A stretch of 64,000 nt of DNA, taken from assembly GCF_036946495.1 (NCBI RefSeq), contig NZ_JAQIIX010000002.1:372001-436000 (forward strand). The letters are read 5' to 3'. This stretch comes from Mycolicibacterium neoaurum (GTDB lineage Bacteria > Actinomycetota > Actinomycetes > Mycobacteriales > Mycobacteriaceae). The stretch's first letter is position 1, and each line of letters starts with the position of its first letter. Below are positions 31,697-40,657 of the stretch, in pieces. Position numbers and translations under genes: made by a program. The notes beneath the pieces are model-generated. The model saw only the letters and a program-made list of their open reading frames with translations, was not told the DNA's origin and did no database searches.

Positions 31697-32930
31697 CCAG
31701 TCGCGGCACCCCGTCGGGCACGATGCTCTCGGCCTTGGCGGCCAGTTCGACGCCACGCACCAGCAAGCGAATGCTGCGGTTGGCCGGCAGCGCGTCGAGT
31801 TCGGCTGCCTGCGCCGCAAGCTCGCGGGTCTGGCCGGTGCTGACGGCCCGGCAGACCTGCAGCGCGGCCCGCTCGCGGGTGTCCAGCATGCTGTGCCCGG
31901 CGGTCGGCAACTCCACCAGCGTCGCATCGGGGATGAGTCCGGCGATCCGACGTGCGACCGCCGGGGGTGTGGTGAGATCGCGGCCGCCGGAGAGCACCGC
32001 GGTGGGCCAGCAGAAGCCCGGCATCGCCGCGATCAGATCGTAGGGCTCGGCCACGAATTCGGGATCTCCGAGCGCCACCTCGCGCAGTGCGACGGCCGGA
32101 TCCAACGGGCCGCCGTCGGGCTCGGCGCCGTAGTTGAGCTCGCGGTAGGCGATGCGCTCGACCAGATCGGGCTCGTGGTGGAAGGCCGTCTCACGTTCGA
32201 CCATCAGCCGGGTTCCCAGGCCGACGGCCGCCCACAACCAATCGTGTCCGGCCACCAGCAGCTCCAGCTGGCGGCCCAGCACATCTGGTCCGGCCAGTTC
32301 GTAGAGCCCCGTCGCCCGCAGCACCGCGGTCGGACCGAAGTCACCACGCCCCACCAACTCGCGGATCATGGCCGCAAGCTCCTCGGTACCCGGTTCGCCA
32401 TCCCACAGCACCGCACGGACGTGGGCCCGCACCTCGACGATGTCATCGGCCGACAGCAGCGGGGAGTCCAGCACCATTCCCACCACCCGTCCCGGGTGGC
32501 GAACACCGAATCCGGCGGCCAGATAGGTCCCATAGGACGCGCCGTAGATGTGAGCGGATTCGACCCCGGCGTCGTCGAGCACGGCGGCGATATCGTCGAC
32601 GGCGGCGTCGACGGTCATCGCCTCCGGCGGCAGGTCGTGGCCGTCATCGCCATGGCGGGACAGGCCGACCCCCCGGTGCTCGACCATGATGACGTCCAGA
32701 CCTGCGTGGGCAGCCTTCCGGCGGAAGGCCCGGTACAGGGCCACCGAAGCGGCCCCCGGACCACCGGGGATGACGACGATCGGATGCGCGGACTTACGGC
32801 CCGCGCGCACATAGTGCAGGTCGAACTGATCTATCGCGCCCGCGACGACGGGCCGTCGGACTGCTCGCACGCCCGGCTGGGCGGCAAGCCTGTCGTGGGC
32901 CCGGCGGCGCGCGAGGGAGGTCATCGTCAT
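31686..32930 (-). CDS. Alpha/beta hydrolase, proline iminopeptidase-like
   Basis: The protein has 414 residues. The oxyanion motif VVIPGGPGAAS and the nucleophile elbow IYGASYGTYLAA (catalytic Ser) are clear. An inserted cap domain follows, then the late GRDLTTPPAVARRIAGLIPD (acid) and LPTAGHSML (His). The arrangement resembles prolyl aminopeptidases and related peptidases or esterases of actinobacteria. No signal peptide is seen. The start may be the ATG at 32930 or 32924. It converges on oppA, so a link with peptide use is attractive but unproven. Confidence 0.85.
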   Translation of the reverse strand: MTMTSLARRRAHDRLAAQPGVRAVRRPVVAGAIDQFDLHYVRAGRKSAHPIVVIPGGPGAASVALYRAFRRKAAHAGLDVIMVEHRGVGLSRHGDDGHDLPPEAMTVDAAVDDIAAVLDDAGVESAHIYGASYGTYLAAGFGVRHPGRVVGMVLDSPLLSADDIVEVRAHVRAVLWDGEPGTEELAAMIRELVGRGDFGPTAVLRATGLYELAGPDVLGRQLELLVAGHDWLWAAVGLGTRLMVERETAFHHEPDLVERIAYRELNYGAEPDGGPLDPAVALREVALGDPEFVAEPYDLIAAMPGFCWPTAVLSGGRDLTTPPAVARRIAGLIPDATLVELPTAGHSMLDTRERAALQVCRAVSTGQTRELAAQAAELDALPANRSIRLLVRGVELAAKAESIVPDGVPRLATS

Positions 32931-33036
32931 TCATTGTGCCCCGCCGGGCGTTCATGAGAGTCCGCGGAGCCCGTTCTCAGGATCGCGGTGAGCACAAGCC
33001 GTGCGGGCACCGGCGGTCCCTCGGTACTACTGAGGC

Positions 33037-34239
33037 ATGACGACCGTCGAGAACACCCATCACATCCTGCCGGGCACACCGGAATGGACCGATTTGCTGA
33101 GCAGTATCGGTGCCGGTTCCCGTGACCGAGACCTCAACGACGAGAATCCTTTTGACCAGGTCGCGGCGTTGAAGCGGGCCGGCTTCGGTACCCTGCGCCT
33201 GCCGAGGGAACTCGGGGGCGCGGGCCTGACCGTGCCCCAGCTGTTTTCGGCGGTCATCGATGTCGCCCGCGCCGATCCGATTGTCGCCCACATCTTCCGG
33301 GCGCATTTCTGGTTCGTCGAGGAGCGGTTGCGCGCGCAGTCCCGTGCCTGGCTGGACCTGGCCGCCGAAGGCAAGATCTTCGGTAACGCCTTCAGCGAGA
33401 AGGGCAGCAATGCCGTCGGCAGCCTGGTGTTCAACACCCGTCTGCTGCCCCACCCCGAGGGCGGCTTCCGACTGGACGGTGAGAAGTACTACAGCACCGG
33501 CACGCTGTTCGCCGACTACCTGACCGCGACCGCCACCACCGACCACGACTCGGTCGCCACCGTGGTGGTGCCCGCCGACCGGCCGGGAGTCAAGATCATC
33601 GATGACTGGGACGGTTTCGGCCAGCGCCGGACCGGCACCGGGACGACCACGTTCGCCGGTGTCGCGGTGGCCGAGGACGAGGTGCTCGCCGACACTCCCT
33701 ACGACGCCGAGCCGGTGCCGACCGTGCAGTACGCCTCCCTGCAGCTCTACATCCATGCCGTGGTGGCCGGTGTGCTGGCCAACGTGGTCGACGACGGGGT
33801 GGCGCTGCTGCGGTCCCGGGAACGCAGCTTCAGCCACGCCGTCGCCGAGAGCCCGACCAATGATCCGCTGCTACAGCGTCAGCTCGGTGAGCTCGCCAGC
33901 ACCGCGCACGTGGCACGCATCGCCGTGCTGGACGCCGCCGAGGCCATCGGTGCGGCCACCGATTCGGAGATCGACGGTGTCCCGGACGCCGCACTGGCCA
34001 CCGAGGCACAACTGCGGGTGGCCAAGGTCAAGGTGCATCTGGACGCCATCGCCCCGGAGGCCGCATCCCGGCTGCTGGAGCTCGGCGGTGCCAGCGCCGC
34101 CAGCCGGACCCGCAACCTCGACCGCCACTGGCGCAACATCCGCACCATCACATTGCACAACCCGGTCGGGCTCAAGGCGCGAGCCATCGGGCAGAACCTG
34201 CTGCACGACACTGCGCTCCCTGCCAACGCGTACTTCTGA
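33037..34239 (+). CDS. Acyl-CoA dehydrogenase-fold flavin monooxygenase, DszC/SfnB-like
   Basis: The protein has 400 residues with the three-domain acyl-CoA dehydrogenase fold. The C-terminus, ASRTRNLDRHWRNIRTITLHNPVGLKARAIGQ, is the hallmark of DszC-like and related monooxygenases. The glutamate base of true acyl-CoA dehydrogenases is not evident. Such enzymes use reduced flavin and oxygen to oxidise organosulfur or other small molecules. It is followed by a DszA-like gene, which strengthens a sulfur-scavenging role. TACTAC lies six bases before the ATG, a near -10. Confidence 0.85.
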   Translation: MTTVENTHHILPGTPEWTDLLSSIGAGSRDRDLNDENPFDQVAALKRAGFGTLRLPRELGGAGLTVPQLFSAVIDVARADPIVAHIFRAHFWFVEERLRAQSRAWLDLAAEGKIFGNAFSEKGSNAVGSLVFNTRLLPHPEGGFRLDGEKYYSTGTLFADYLTATATTDHDSVATVVVPADRPGVKIIDDWDGFGQRRTGTGTTTFAGVAVAEDEVLADTPYDAEPVPTVQYASLQLYIHAVVAGVLANVVDDGVALLRSRERSFSHAVAESPTNDPLLQRQLGELASTAHVARIAVLDAAEAIGAATDSEIDGVPDAALATEAQLRVAKVKVHLDAIAPEAASRLLELGGASAASRTRNLDRHWRNIRTITLHNPVGLKARAIGQNLLHDTALPANAYF

Positions 34240-34249
34240 TCAGCGACTT

Positions 34250-34288
34250 GTGGAGCGGCAACCGCACTCAGCGCGGCTGCCGCTCCAC
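34250..34288 (+). other. Hairpin between the DszC-like and DszA-like genes
   Basis: GTGGAGCGGCA (34250-34260) pairs perfectly with TGCCGCTCCAC (34278-34288), enclosing a 17-base loop. It lies 26 bases before the next start. Without a T-run it may be a partial terminator or an RNA-processing/stability element that sets the ratio of the two enzymes. Confidence 0.6.
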
Positions 34289-34314
34289 CAATCGCGGAAA
34301 AAGGTGACCCACTC

Positions 34315-35667
34315 ATGCCCAAGCAGCTGCACCTCGGCGGATTCCAGATCGCATCCCAGGTGACCCACTCCCACGCCGCGTGGCGCCACCCGGGCAGTGA
34401 CACCGACTTCACCACCCCGGAGTACTACCACCGCATCGGGCGGATACTGGAGCGTGGCAAGTTCGACTTCGTGTTCTTCGCCGACCTGCTGGCCGCCCCG
34501 GCCCAGTACGGTCGCGATATCACCGAACCGCTGCGCCGCGGCACCCAGGCGACCGCCACCCTGGACCCCTCGATCGTCGCGGCCAGCATCGGCGCGGTGA
34601 CCTCCAAGCTGGGCGTGGCGATCACCAAGTCCGCCACCTTCTTTCATCCCTACGAGTTGGCCCGTATCTTCGCCAGCCTCGATCACATCACCCGTGGCCG
34701 GGTGGCATGGAACATCGTGACCTCGCTGACGGCCAGTGAGGCGCAGAACTTCGGGCAGGACAGTCACCTCGATCACGAGTTCCGCTATGAGCGTGCCGAG
34801 GAGTTCCTGCGCGCCACCCTGGAGTTGTGGTCGTCATGGGATCCCGACGCGCTGGTCGTCGACAAGCACAGCGGTGTGTTCGCCGACCCGGACAAGATCC
34901 GTCGCGTCGAGCACGACGGGAAGTTCTTCCGCACCCGCGGGCCGCTGAACGTGCCGCGGTCCCCGCAGGGTCGCCCAGTGCTCATCCAGGCCGGCTCGTC
35001 GAACACCGGCCGGGACTTCGCGGCACGGTGGGCCGAGGCCATCTTCGAAATCGACCCGACCCCGGAGGGTCGTCGCGCCTACTATGACGACATCAAGTCG
35101 CGGGCAAGCAATTTCGGCCGCAATCCCGACCAGGTCCTGATCTTTCCCGCGTTCATCCCGTTCGTCGGCGAGACCGAGTCGATCGCCCGCGAGAAGCAGG
35201 CGTTCCACAACGAGCTGGCCGATCCGATCTCCGGTCTGATCACGCTGAGCGTGCACACCGACCACGACTTCTCCCAGTACGACCTGGACGCACCGGTCGA
35301 GGATGTCCAGGTGACCGGGACCCAGGGTTTGTTCGACACCGCACGACGGGTGGCCAACCGGGACAACCTGACCCTGCGCGATATCGGCAAGTGGTACGCC
35401 CAGGGGGTGCTACTGCCGCAGTTCGTCGGCACCGCGACCCAGGTCGCCGATCAGATCGAGGAGTCGTTCACCGCGGGCGAAGCCGATGGTTTCATGGTGT
35501 CGGCAGCGCAGAGTCCGGGAACCTTCAACGATTTCGTCGACTACGTGGTGCCCGAACTGCAACGGCGCGGGCTTTTCCGCACCGAGTACACCGGTGACAC
35601 CCTGCGCGAGCACCTCGGCCTGGACACGGCGTCGACCGGTACCACGCGGGTGGAGGCCGTCGCCTAG
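34315..35667 (+). CDS. NtaA/SnaA/DszA family FMN-dependent monooxygenase
   Basis: This 450-residue luciferase-fold protein belongs to the NtaA/SnaA/DszA group. Family blocks are LGGFQIASQVTHSHAAWRHP, GKFDFVFFADLL, TRGRVAWNIVTSL, DHEFRYERAEEFLRATLELW, RSPQGRPVLIQAGSS and DRVANRDNL-like RRVANRDNLTLRDIGKWY. It uses FMNH2 from a separate reductase (none nearby) to cleave C-S or C-N bonds. AAAGGTGA upstream serves as the ribosome-binding site. Its stop overlaps the convergent ATPase gene by four bases. The substrate is unknown. Confidence 0.9.
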   Translation: MPKQLHLGGFQIASQVTHSHAAWRHPGSDTDFTTPEYYHRIGRILERGKFDFVFFADLLAAPAQYGRDITEPLRRGTQATATLDPSIVAASIGAVTSKLGVAITKSATFFHPYELARIFASLDHITRGRVAWNIVTSLTASEAQNFGQDSHLDHEFRYERAEEFLRATLELWSSWDPDALVVDKHSGVFADPDKIRRVEHDGKFFRTRGPLNVPRSPQGRPVLIQAGSSNTGRDFAARWAEAIFEIDPTPEGRRAYYDDIKSRASNFGRNPDQVLIFPAFIPFVGETESIAREKQAFHNELADPISGLITLSVHTDHDFSQYDLDAPVEDVQVTGTQGLFDTARRVANRDNLTLRDIGKWYAQGVLLPQFVGTATQVADQIEESFTAGEADGFMVSAAQSPGTFNDFVDYVVPELQRRGLFRTEYTGDTLREHLGLDTASTGTTRVEAVA

Positions 35668-38318
35668 GCGGTCAGCTCGATCAGCCGGGCGTCGTCGATG
35701 GCGGCGTATCGGTCGGGGCTGCACGTCAGCACGATCACCTGACCGTCGCCGCCGACGGCGTCGAACACCGCGGCCATCTTGGTCAGCCGGTCGGGGTCGG
35801 TGAAGCCGAGCGCGTCATCGATGACGACGGGCACGGTGTCCTCCTTGGCCACCAGCGAGGCGCAGGCCAGCCGCGCGACGATACCCATCTGTTCCTTGGC
35901 GCCGCCGGAAAGGGATTCGTAACCGACGGTGGTGCCCGCCAGCGTACGGCTGCGGATGGTCAGATCGGTGTCGATGTCGACCTCGAAGTCCGGCCCGAAC
36001 ACCAGCCGCCCCAGCCGCTCGATCTCGGTCCGGAATGGCTCGACATAACGCAGCCGGGCCGACTCCCGATGACGCAGCATGACGGTGCGCAACAGCGCCG
36101 CCGCACGGGCGCGGCGACCGACCCGCAGGAACTCGCCGTGGGCGTGCTCGCGTTCAGCCTCGGCAGCATCCAGCGCGCCGCGGCGACCCTGGCTGCCGTA
36201 GACCTTGAGCGCAGCGGAGATCTCGGCCAGTGCGGTCGCCGCGGTCTCCCGCTCAGCAAGTAGCAACTCCAACGCCGCGGTCGCCGACCGGAGCTCTGCG
36301 GCAACGGCATCCGGTTGCGCGGCGGCCAGTTCGCCCTCGAGTCGGGACAGCTCCTCGGCCGCCCGGTTGGCTTTTTCGGCATCGGCCTCGGCCTGCAGGC
36401 TCAGCTGCTCGTCGGTCGCAGCCATCCGCGCGACCGCCAATCGCTGGGTGGCCGCATCCAGCTCGGCCTGCACACCTTCGAGCTTCTGGCGCAACATGCC
36501 GGCCGCCACGGCGGCGTCATTGCATTTCGCGGTGGCCGCGGCAAAAACGTTGCGCCGCAGGGTGGCCTGCTCGGCCGCCGCGGTGTGCGCGGACACGGTG
36601 CCGGCCAGCGCGGCGCGCGCGGCATCAGTATCACCGGGTGCATCGGAACCAGCCGTCGGCAGGCCGGCCGTCAACTCGGCATGGCGGGTGCGCAGCTGCG
36701 CCGCGCTCTCGTGGTCGGTGAGCGCCGCGACGGTGGCCTGAGCGGCCGACCGCTGGGCGCGCAACTCGCGGCGGCGTTCGGCGAGGGCGTGGGCGGCCGC
36801 CACATCGGCCACTGCGACCTTCTCCAGTAACTCTGCCAGCACCCGGTGCGCGGCATCGAATTCGGCGTGGGTCTGCAGGGCATCGGCCCCCGGCGACAAC
36901 CGGGCACGCAGTACCCCTGGCACCTCGATCATGGTGGGTTCGGCGATCGCGGCGCCCCAGTCGGTGCCGGCGGCCAGATCGACATCCGTGTCACCGACGC
37001 GCACGACGACATCGCCCAGCGCGACGAGTTCCAAGTGCGCCGAGGCCAGTTCGGCCCGGTCGGCGGCGCGCTCCACCGCGCGGGCGGCGGCGTCGATGTC
37101 CTTGGCCAGGGCGTCGGTCATCGGATTGGTTGCCAACTCGCGTTCGATATCGGCCAGCTCGCCGGCGACGGTGTCCAGCCTGGCGATCCGCGCGGCGAGC
37201 CTGGCAGCCTCGTCACGTGCGACACACGCTGCCAGGTCGGCCCGGGCAGTCTCGACAGCCTGCGCGGCGGCCGCGGCGAGAGCATCGGTCTGCTCGGCGT
37301 CGGCCTCGGCGGCCTCGACCACCTCACACGCCAACCGGTGCGCCTGCGCGGATTCGGCCGCGGTCGCCACCAGTTCGGCTGCCACCGTGGACCTTTCGTC
37401 GATATCGATGCGCATGCGGCGGCGTTCGGTCACGGCGGCTGCCGCCGCTGCGTGGGCGGCACCGGCAGCCTCGGCCAGCAGCTTGGCGGTATCGCGGGCG
37501 GCCGCCAACGCGCGAACCGCCTCGGCGGACTGCACCGCCGCGCCGCGCCGCGCCTCGGCGGCACTGACCCGCTCGGCCAGTCCGGACAACTCCGCGGTGA
37601 GCACCGCGTGCCGGGTGACGGCCTGCTCGACCTCGCGCAGCGCCGCCGTGCACTGCGCCACGGCGTCATCGGCCGCGCGCAACCGTGAGTTGGCCGCCGC
37701 CCAGACTCCGGTCGGCCTGCCGGTCGCGGTGAAGTACTCCAGGTACTCGCGCTCGATTTTGTCGATCAGCAGCGGATCGGCATCACCGGCCGGCCCGCCC
37801 CGGGCATCGGGCGCCGGGGCAGCACCGTCTGCTGCACCGGCGGCCACATCCAGTGCCCGCGACAGGGCATCACAGCCCGAGAGGTCCACCGGTGCGGTCG
37901 CCGCAGCCTGCAGCACCCGCTGCGCCTGCCAGAGCGCGGTGTCCACCGTCTCCTCGAGGATCGCCAGCACCCGGTCGTGGGCTTCGTCACCGGTCAGCTG
38001 GCGACGCGTCGGCGCCAGCTCGGTGAGAACGGTCTCGGCCTTCTTGTGGAAGCGTTTGCGATAGATGAATCGATAGGGCCCGGTGGAGATCTCGGCGCTC
38101 ACCTCGGCACCCACGTCGGCGTGGGTCGGCTTGACAGCCTTGACCTCTTTCTTCGACGACCGGTCCTTGACGGTCAACAACAGGTCCAATGCCTCGATCA
38201 TCGAGGACTTGCCGATCTCGTTGGCGCCGCTGACCACCACGACACCGCGCTCGGGGAACTCGATGTCACGGTGGAGGACGCCGCGGTAGTTGGTGAGGGT
38301 GAGCCGGTGCAGCTTCAC
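35664..38318 (-). CDS. Rad50/SbcC-like ATPase (YhaN-like, no zinc hook)
   Basis: The protein has 884 residues. The N-terminal ATPase half has Walker A SGANEIGKSSMIEAL (about 31-45). A long Ala/Glu-rich coiled-coil region spans about 190-720. The C-terminal half has the signature LSGGAKEQMGIVARL and Walker B VVIDDALGFTDPDR, with D-D where SbcC has D-E. I find no CxxC zinc hook in the coiled coil. The DD form and the missing hook recall Bacillus YhaN. It overlaps the nuclease gene by four bases, forming a two-gene unit for DNA-end processing. From memory, Rv1278 is the counterpart. Confidence 0.88.
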   Translation of the reverse strand: MKLHRLTLTNYRGVLHRDIEFPERGVVVVSGANEIGKSSMIEALDLLLTVKDRSSKKEVKAVKPTHADVGAEVSAEISTGPYRFIYRKRFHKKAETVLTELAPTRRQLTGDEAHDRVLAILEETVDTALWQAQRVLQAAATAPVDLSGCDALSRALDVAAGAADGAAPAPDARGGPAGDADPLLIDKIEREYLEYFTATGRPTGVWAAANSRLRAADDAVAQCTAALREVEQAVTRHAVLTAELSGLAERVSAAEARRGAAVQSAEAVRALAAARDTAKLLAEAAGAAHAAAAAAVTERRRMRIDIDERSTVAAELVATAAESAQAHRLACEVVEAAEADAEQTDALAAAAAQAVETARADLAACVARDEAARLAARIARLDTVAGELADIERELATNPMTDALAKDIDAAARAVERAADRAELASAHLELVALGDVVVRVGDTDVDLAAGTDWGAAIAEPTMIEVPGVLRARLSPGADALQTHAEFDAAHRVLAELLEKVAVADVAAAHALAERRRELRAQRSAAQATVAALTDHESAAQLRTRHAELTAGLPTAGSDAPGDTDAARAALAGTVSAHTAAAEQATLRRNVFAAATAKCNDAAVAAGMLRQKLEGVQAELDAATQRLAVARMAATDEQLSLQAEADAEKANRAAEELSRLEGELAAAQPDAVAAELRSATAALELLLAERETAATALAEISAALKVYGSQGRRGALDAAEAEREHAHGEFLRVGRRARAAALLRTVMLRHRESARLRYVEPFRTEIERLGRLVFGPDFEVDIDTDLTIRSRTLAGTTVGYESLSGGAKEQMGIVARLACASLVAKEDTVPVVIDDALGFTDPDRLTKMAAVFDAVGGDGQVIVLTCSPDRYAAIDDARLIELTA

Positions 38319-39484
38319 GCGACGTTCCCCTGCCCGTGCGGCGCGCTGAGTCGCAACAGCAATGCCAGCGCCGACCGCGCGTCATCGGCGTCGGCGCCCT
38401 CGGCGCGCGCGGCGGCGACCAACTCCTGTACGGCCCCGGTGGCGAAACCGCCGATCGACAACTCGTCGAACTCACCGTCGGCGGGCAGCACCGCAAGGTC
38501 ACAGTGCCGATCCCAGGTGCGCAGCGAGGCGAACAACCGGGCATAGCGATCCAGGCAGTCGTCGAGTTCAGCCTTGTGCCCGATGGTCAGCGACCCGGTG
38601 AGCACTAGGCGCACCACGGTGCGTTCTTTGTCGGGTAACTGGTCGAGGTTGATGTCCAGACCGGCGATATCACGGTCGTCGTTGACATCGTGGCGCAGTG
38701 TGATGAAACGCCACCTGCCCACCCGGCGCGCGGTGACCTGCACGGGGTGCGCGGGATCGTCTTCGTCGATATCGACCACCAGAACATGGCCCGGGTCGGT
38801 CTCGACATCGTCGAAATTGGTCACCTCGGGAGCGCCGGAGTACCAGACGCGGCCCGTCGAGCCCACCTTGGTTCGAGAGTGCCTGTCTCCCAGCGCCACA
38901 TAGTGCACCGCGCCGGCGGCCAGCGTCTCCTCCAGCGCGGCCAACCTGATCAGCGACGGCTTGGACGGATCGGGATCCAGGATGTCCACGCCCCCATGGG
39001 CGACCAGCACCCGGACCGTCCCGTCGGCCACGACACCGGTGGTGACGGCTGCGGCCAGATCGGTGGTCGGCGCCTTGGAACGCCATGGGGCAGCGAGGAT
39101 CTCCACGCCGGGGCGCACCCGGAATACGCCGTCGCGGTCGAGCACCGTGACGTTGGCCGGGCGCTCGGCGGCGAAGAGCGTGCTGGTGTAGACCGAACCG
39201 GCGTCGAGCTGATCATGGTTGCCGGGCAACAGGTACACCGGGACCTCGATGGCACGCATGGCCTCCAGCGCCAGGCTGATCTCCCGAGGGGAGAGCTGGT
39301 TGTCCTCGAAGACGTCACCGGCCACCACGACGAACTCGGCGCCCACCTCGGCGGCCAACGCACCCAGCCCGGCGACCGCCTCACGCCGGGCGGCACCGTA
39401 GCGCGACTGCGCTTCTCCGCCCGCGGCACTGAGGAAGTGCCGCGTCATCCCGAGTTGCCAGTCGGCAGTATGCAGAAAGCGCAT
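38315..39484 (-). CDS. Mre11/SbcD-like metallophosphoesterase DNA exonuclease
   Basis: The protein has 389 residues. Metallophosphoesterase motifs are all present: FLHTADWQLG (D-x-H variant H4-D7), VVVAGDVFEDN (GDxxD-like), LLPGNHDQLDAG (GNHD) and VLVAHGGVDI and ALGDRHSRTKV (GDRH). A C-terminal capping domain follows. It should be the Mn-dependent nuclease partner of the adjacent Rad50-like ATPase. GGAAGGGAG upstream supports the ATG at 39484. From memory, Rv1277 is the counterpart. Confidence 0.92.
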   Translation of the reverse strand: MRFLHTADWQLGMTRHFLSAAGGEAQSRYGAARREAVAGLGALAAEVGAEFVVVAGDVFEDNQLSPREISLALEAMRAIEVPVYLLPGNHDQLDAGSVYTSTLFAAERPANVTVLDRDGVFRVRPGVEILAAPWRSKAPTTDLAAAVTTGVVADGTVRVLVAHGGVDILDPDPSKPSLIRLAALEETLAAGAVHYVALGDRHSRTKVGSTGRVWYSGAPEVTNFDDVETDPGHVLVVDIDEDDPAHPVQVTARRVGRWRFITLRHDVNDDRDIAGLDINLDQLPDKERTVVRLVLTGSLTIGHKAELDDCLDRYARLFASLRTWDRHCDLAVLPADGEFDELSIGGFATGAVQELVAAARAEGADADDARSALALLLRLSAPHGQGNVA

Positions 39485-39598
39485 CGGTGCACTCCCTTCC
39501 GTGTTCGTCTACCGGTCCTGAATGACCCAGCGGTGAGTCTAGGTCGGGCCTCCGACAAGTCCCGGGAGGTGCATCGGCATGGCCCCGCTGTCTTGACC

Positions 39599-39604
39599 TA
39601 GCCT
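39599..39604 (+). promoter_or_regulatory. -10 hexamer, leaderless SixA-like gene
   Basis: TAGCCT is followed by seven bases and the ATG at 39612. No ribosome-binding site is seen. Confidence 0.6.
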
Positions 39605-39611
39605 GATTGCG

Positions 39612-40103
39612 ATGAGGACCCTGTTGTTACTGCGGCACGCCAAGTCGGACTATCCGGCCGATACCGTCGATCACCAGCGACCGCTGGCCCCGCGCGGTGA
39701 GCGCGAGGCGGGGCTGGCCGGCGAGTGGTTGCGGTCCCACGCGCCGACCGTCGACGCGGTGCTGTGTTCGACGGCCATCAGGACCCGGCAGACGCTGGAG
39801 CGCACCGGGATCGACGCACCGGTGAGTTTTGTCGATCGCCTCTATGACTCCACACCCGGGATCGTCCTGACCGAGATCAACGGCATCGGTGACGAGGTGT
39901 CCACGCTGCTGGTGGTCGGGCACGAGCCGGTGATGTCCGGGCTCGCACTGGGCCTGGCCGGGGACGACAGCGATCCCGTGACCGTTGCCGAGATCGAGTC
40001 GAAGTACCCGACCTCGGCGATCTCACGGCTGGAGGTCCGCTGTTCGTGGCGCGACCTGCGACTCGGCGGCGCACGCCTGGCCGAATTCCAGGTACCCCGC
40101 TAG
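39612..40103 (+). CDS. SixA-like phosphohistidine phosphatase (histidine phosphatase superfamily)
   Basis: The protein has 163 residues. The catalytic LLLLRHAKSDYP has the RHA motif at 8-10. A second motif region reads VLCSTAIRTRQTLE, and LLVVGHEPVMSGLA contains the second catalytic His. Short members of this family, such as SixA, dephosphorylate phosphohistidine in phosphorelay proteins. Other small-molecule substrates are possible. It converges with the lprC-like gene, overlapping by four bases. From memory, it corresponds to Rv1276c. Confidence 0.9.
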   Translation: MRTLLLLRHAKSDYPADTVDHQRPLAPRGEREAGLAGEWLRSHAPTVDAVLCSTAIRTRQTLERTGIDAPVSFVDRLYDSTPGIVLTEINGIGDEVSTLLVVGHEPVMSGLALGLAGDDSDPVTVAEIESKYPTSAISRLEVRCSWRDLRLGGARLAEFQVPR

Positions 40104-40657
40104 GAGTTGGTGGCCAGCGTCAGTTCCATGAGCTTGATCGCCATCCCGCAGGCATCGATGCCCGGCGCCTGCGGATTGACCCACCAGCCGACGACACCGC
40201 TGGCATCGCTGGCCACCCCGCAGGCATTGGCGTCGGTGGGGTTACGCATGACGATCGACTGCACACCGGCGATGCGGCGCTCCTCGACTCCGAACTTCAG
40301 ATCCTGGGCGACCTGGCGCTCGTAGTCCAGGCTGCCCATCTCGAACCAGAACCGGGTGATGTCGACCAGTCCGTTCGGGTTGGCGGCCTGCCACCGGCAC
40401 ACCGCGCCGACGAAGGTGCTCTGGATGTCGCGCGGGTCGGCGCCCACGGTCTCGGCCAGGATGTCCTCGGTCAGCACATCGCACTCTTTGAGCAGGTTCG
40501 GGTAGCTGCGCTGGGAGTCGTTGTTGCGCGGCCCCGCCCCCGAGGACTTGATGGCGGTGCCGTCGACCGCACGTGAGCAGCCCTGCACCCCGAGCACCAT
40601 CGTCAGCGCAGCCAGCAGCGCGACAACCACCGTCAACGGACGCTTCATCAGGCTCAT
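40100..40657 (-). CDS. lprC: DUF3558 lipoprotein, LprC-like
   Basis: The protein has 185 residues. Signal peptide MSLMKRPLTVVVALLAALTM leads to the lipobox GVQGC, with lipidated C27. The mature domain is DUF3558-like, with paired cysteines (LLKECDVLTEDIL, AVCRWQAAN, ANACGVAS, IDACGMAIKL) that probably form disulfides. Such lipoproteins are common on the outer face of mycobacterial membranes and their function is unknown. Its start overlaps the stop of the lprB-like gene by four bases, so the two are coupled. Confidence 0.88.
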   Translation of the reverse strand: MSLMKRPLTVVVALLAALTMVLGVQGCSRAVDGTAIKSSGAGPRNNDSQRSYPNLLKECDVLTEDILAETVGADPRDIQSTFVGAVCRWQAANPNGLVDITRFWFEMGSLDYERQVAQDLKFGVEERRIAGVQSIVMRNPTDANACGVASDASGVVGWWVNPQAPGIDACGMAIKLMELTLATNS

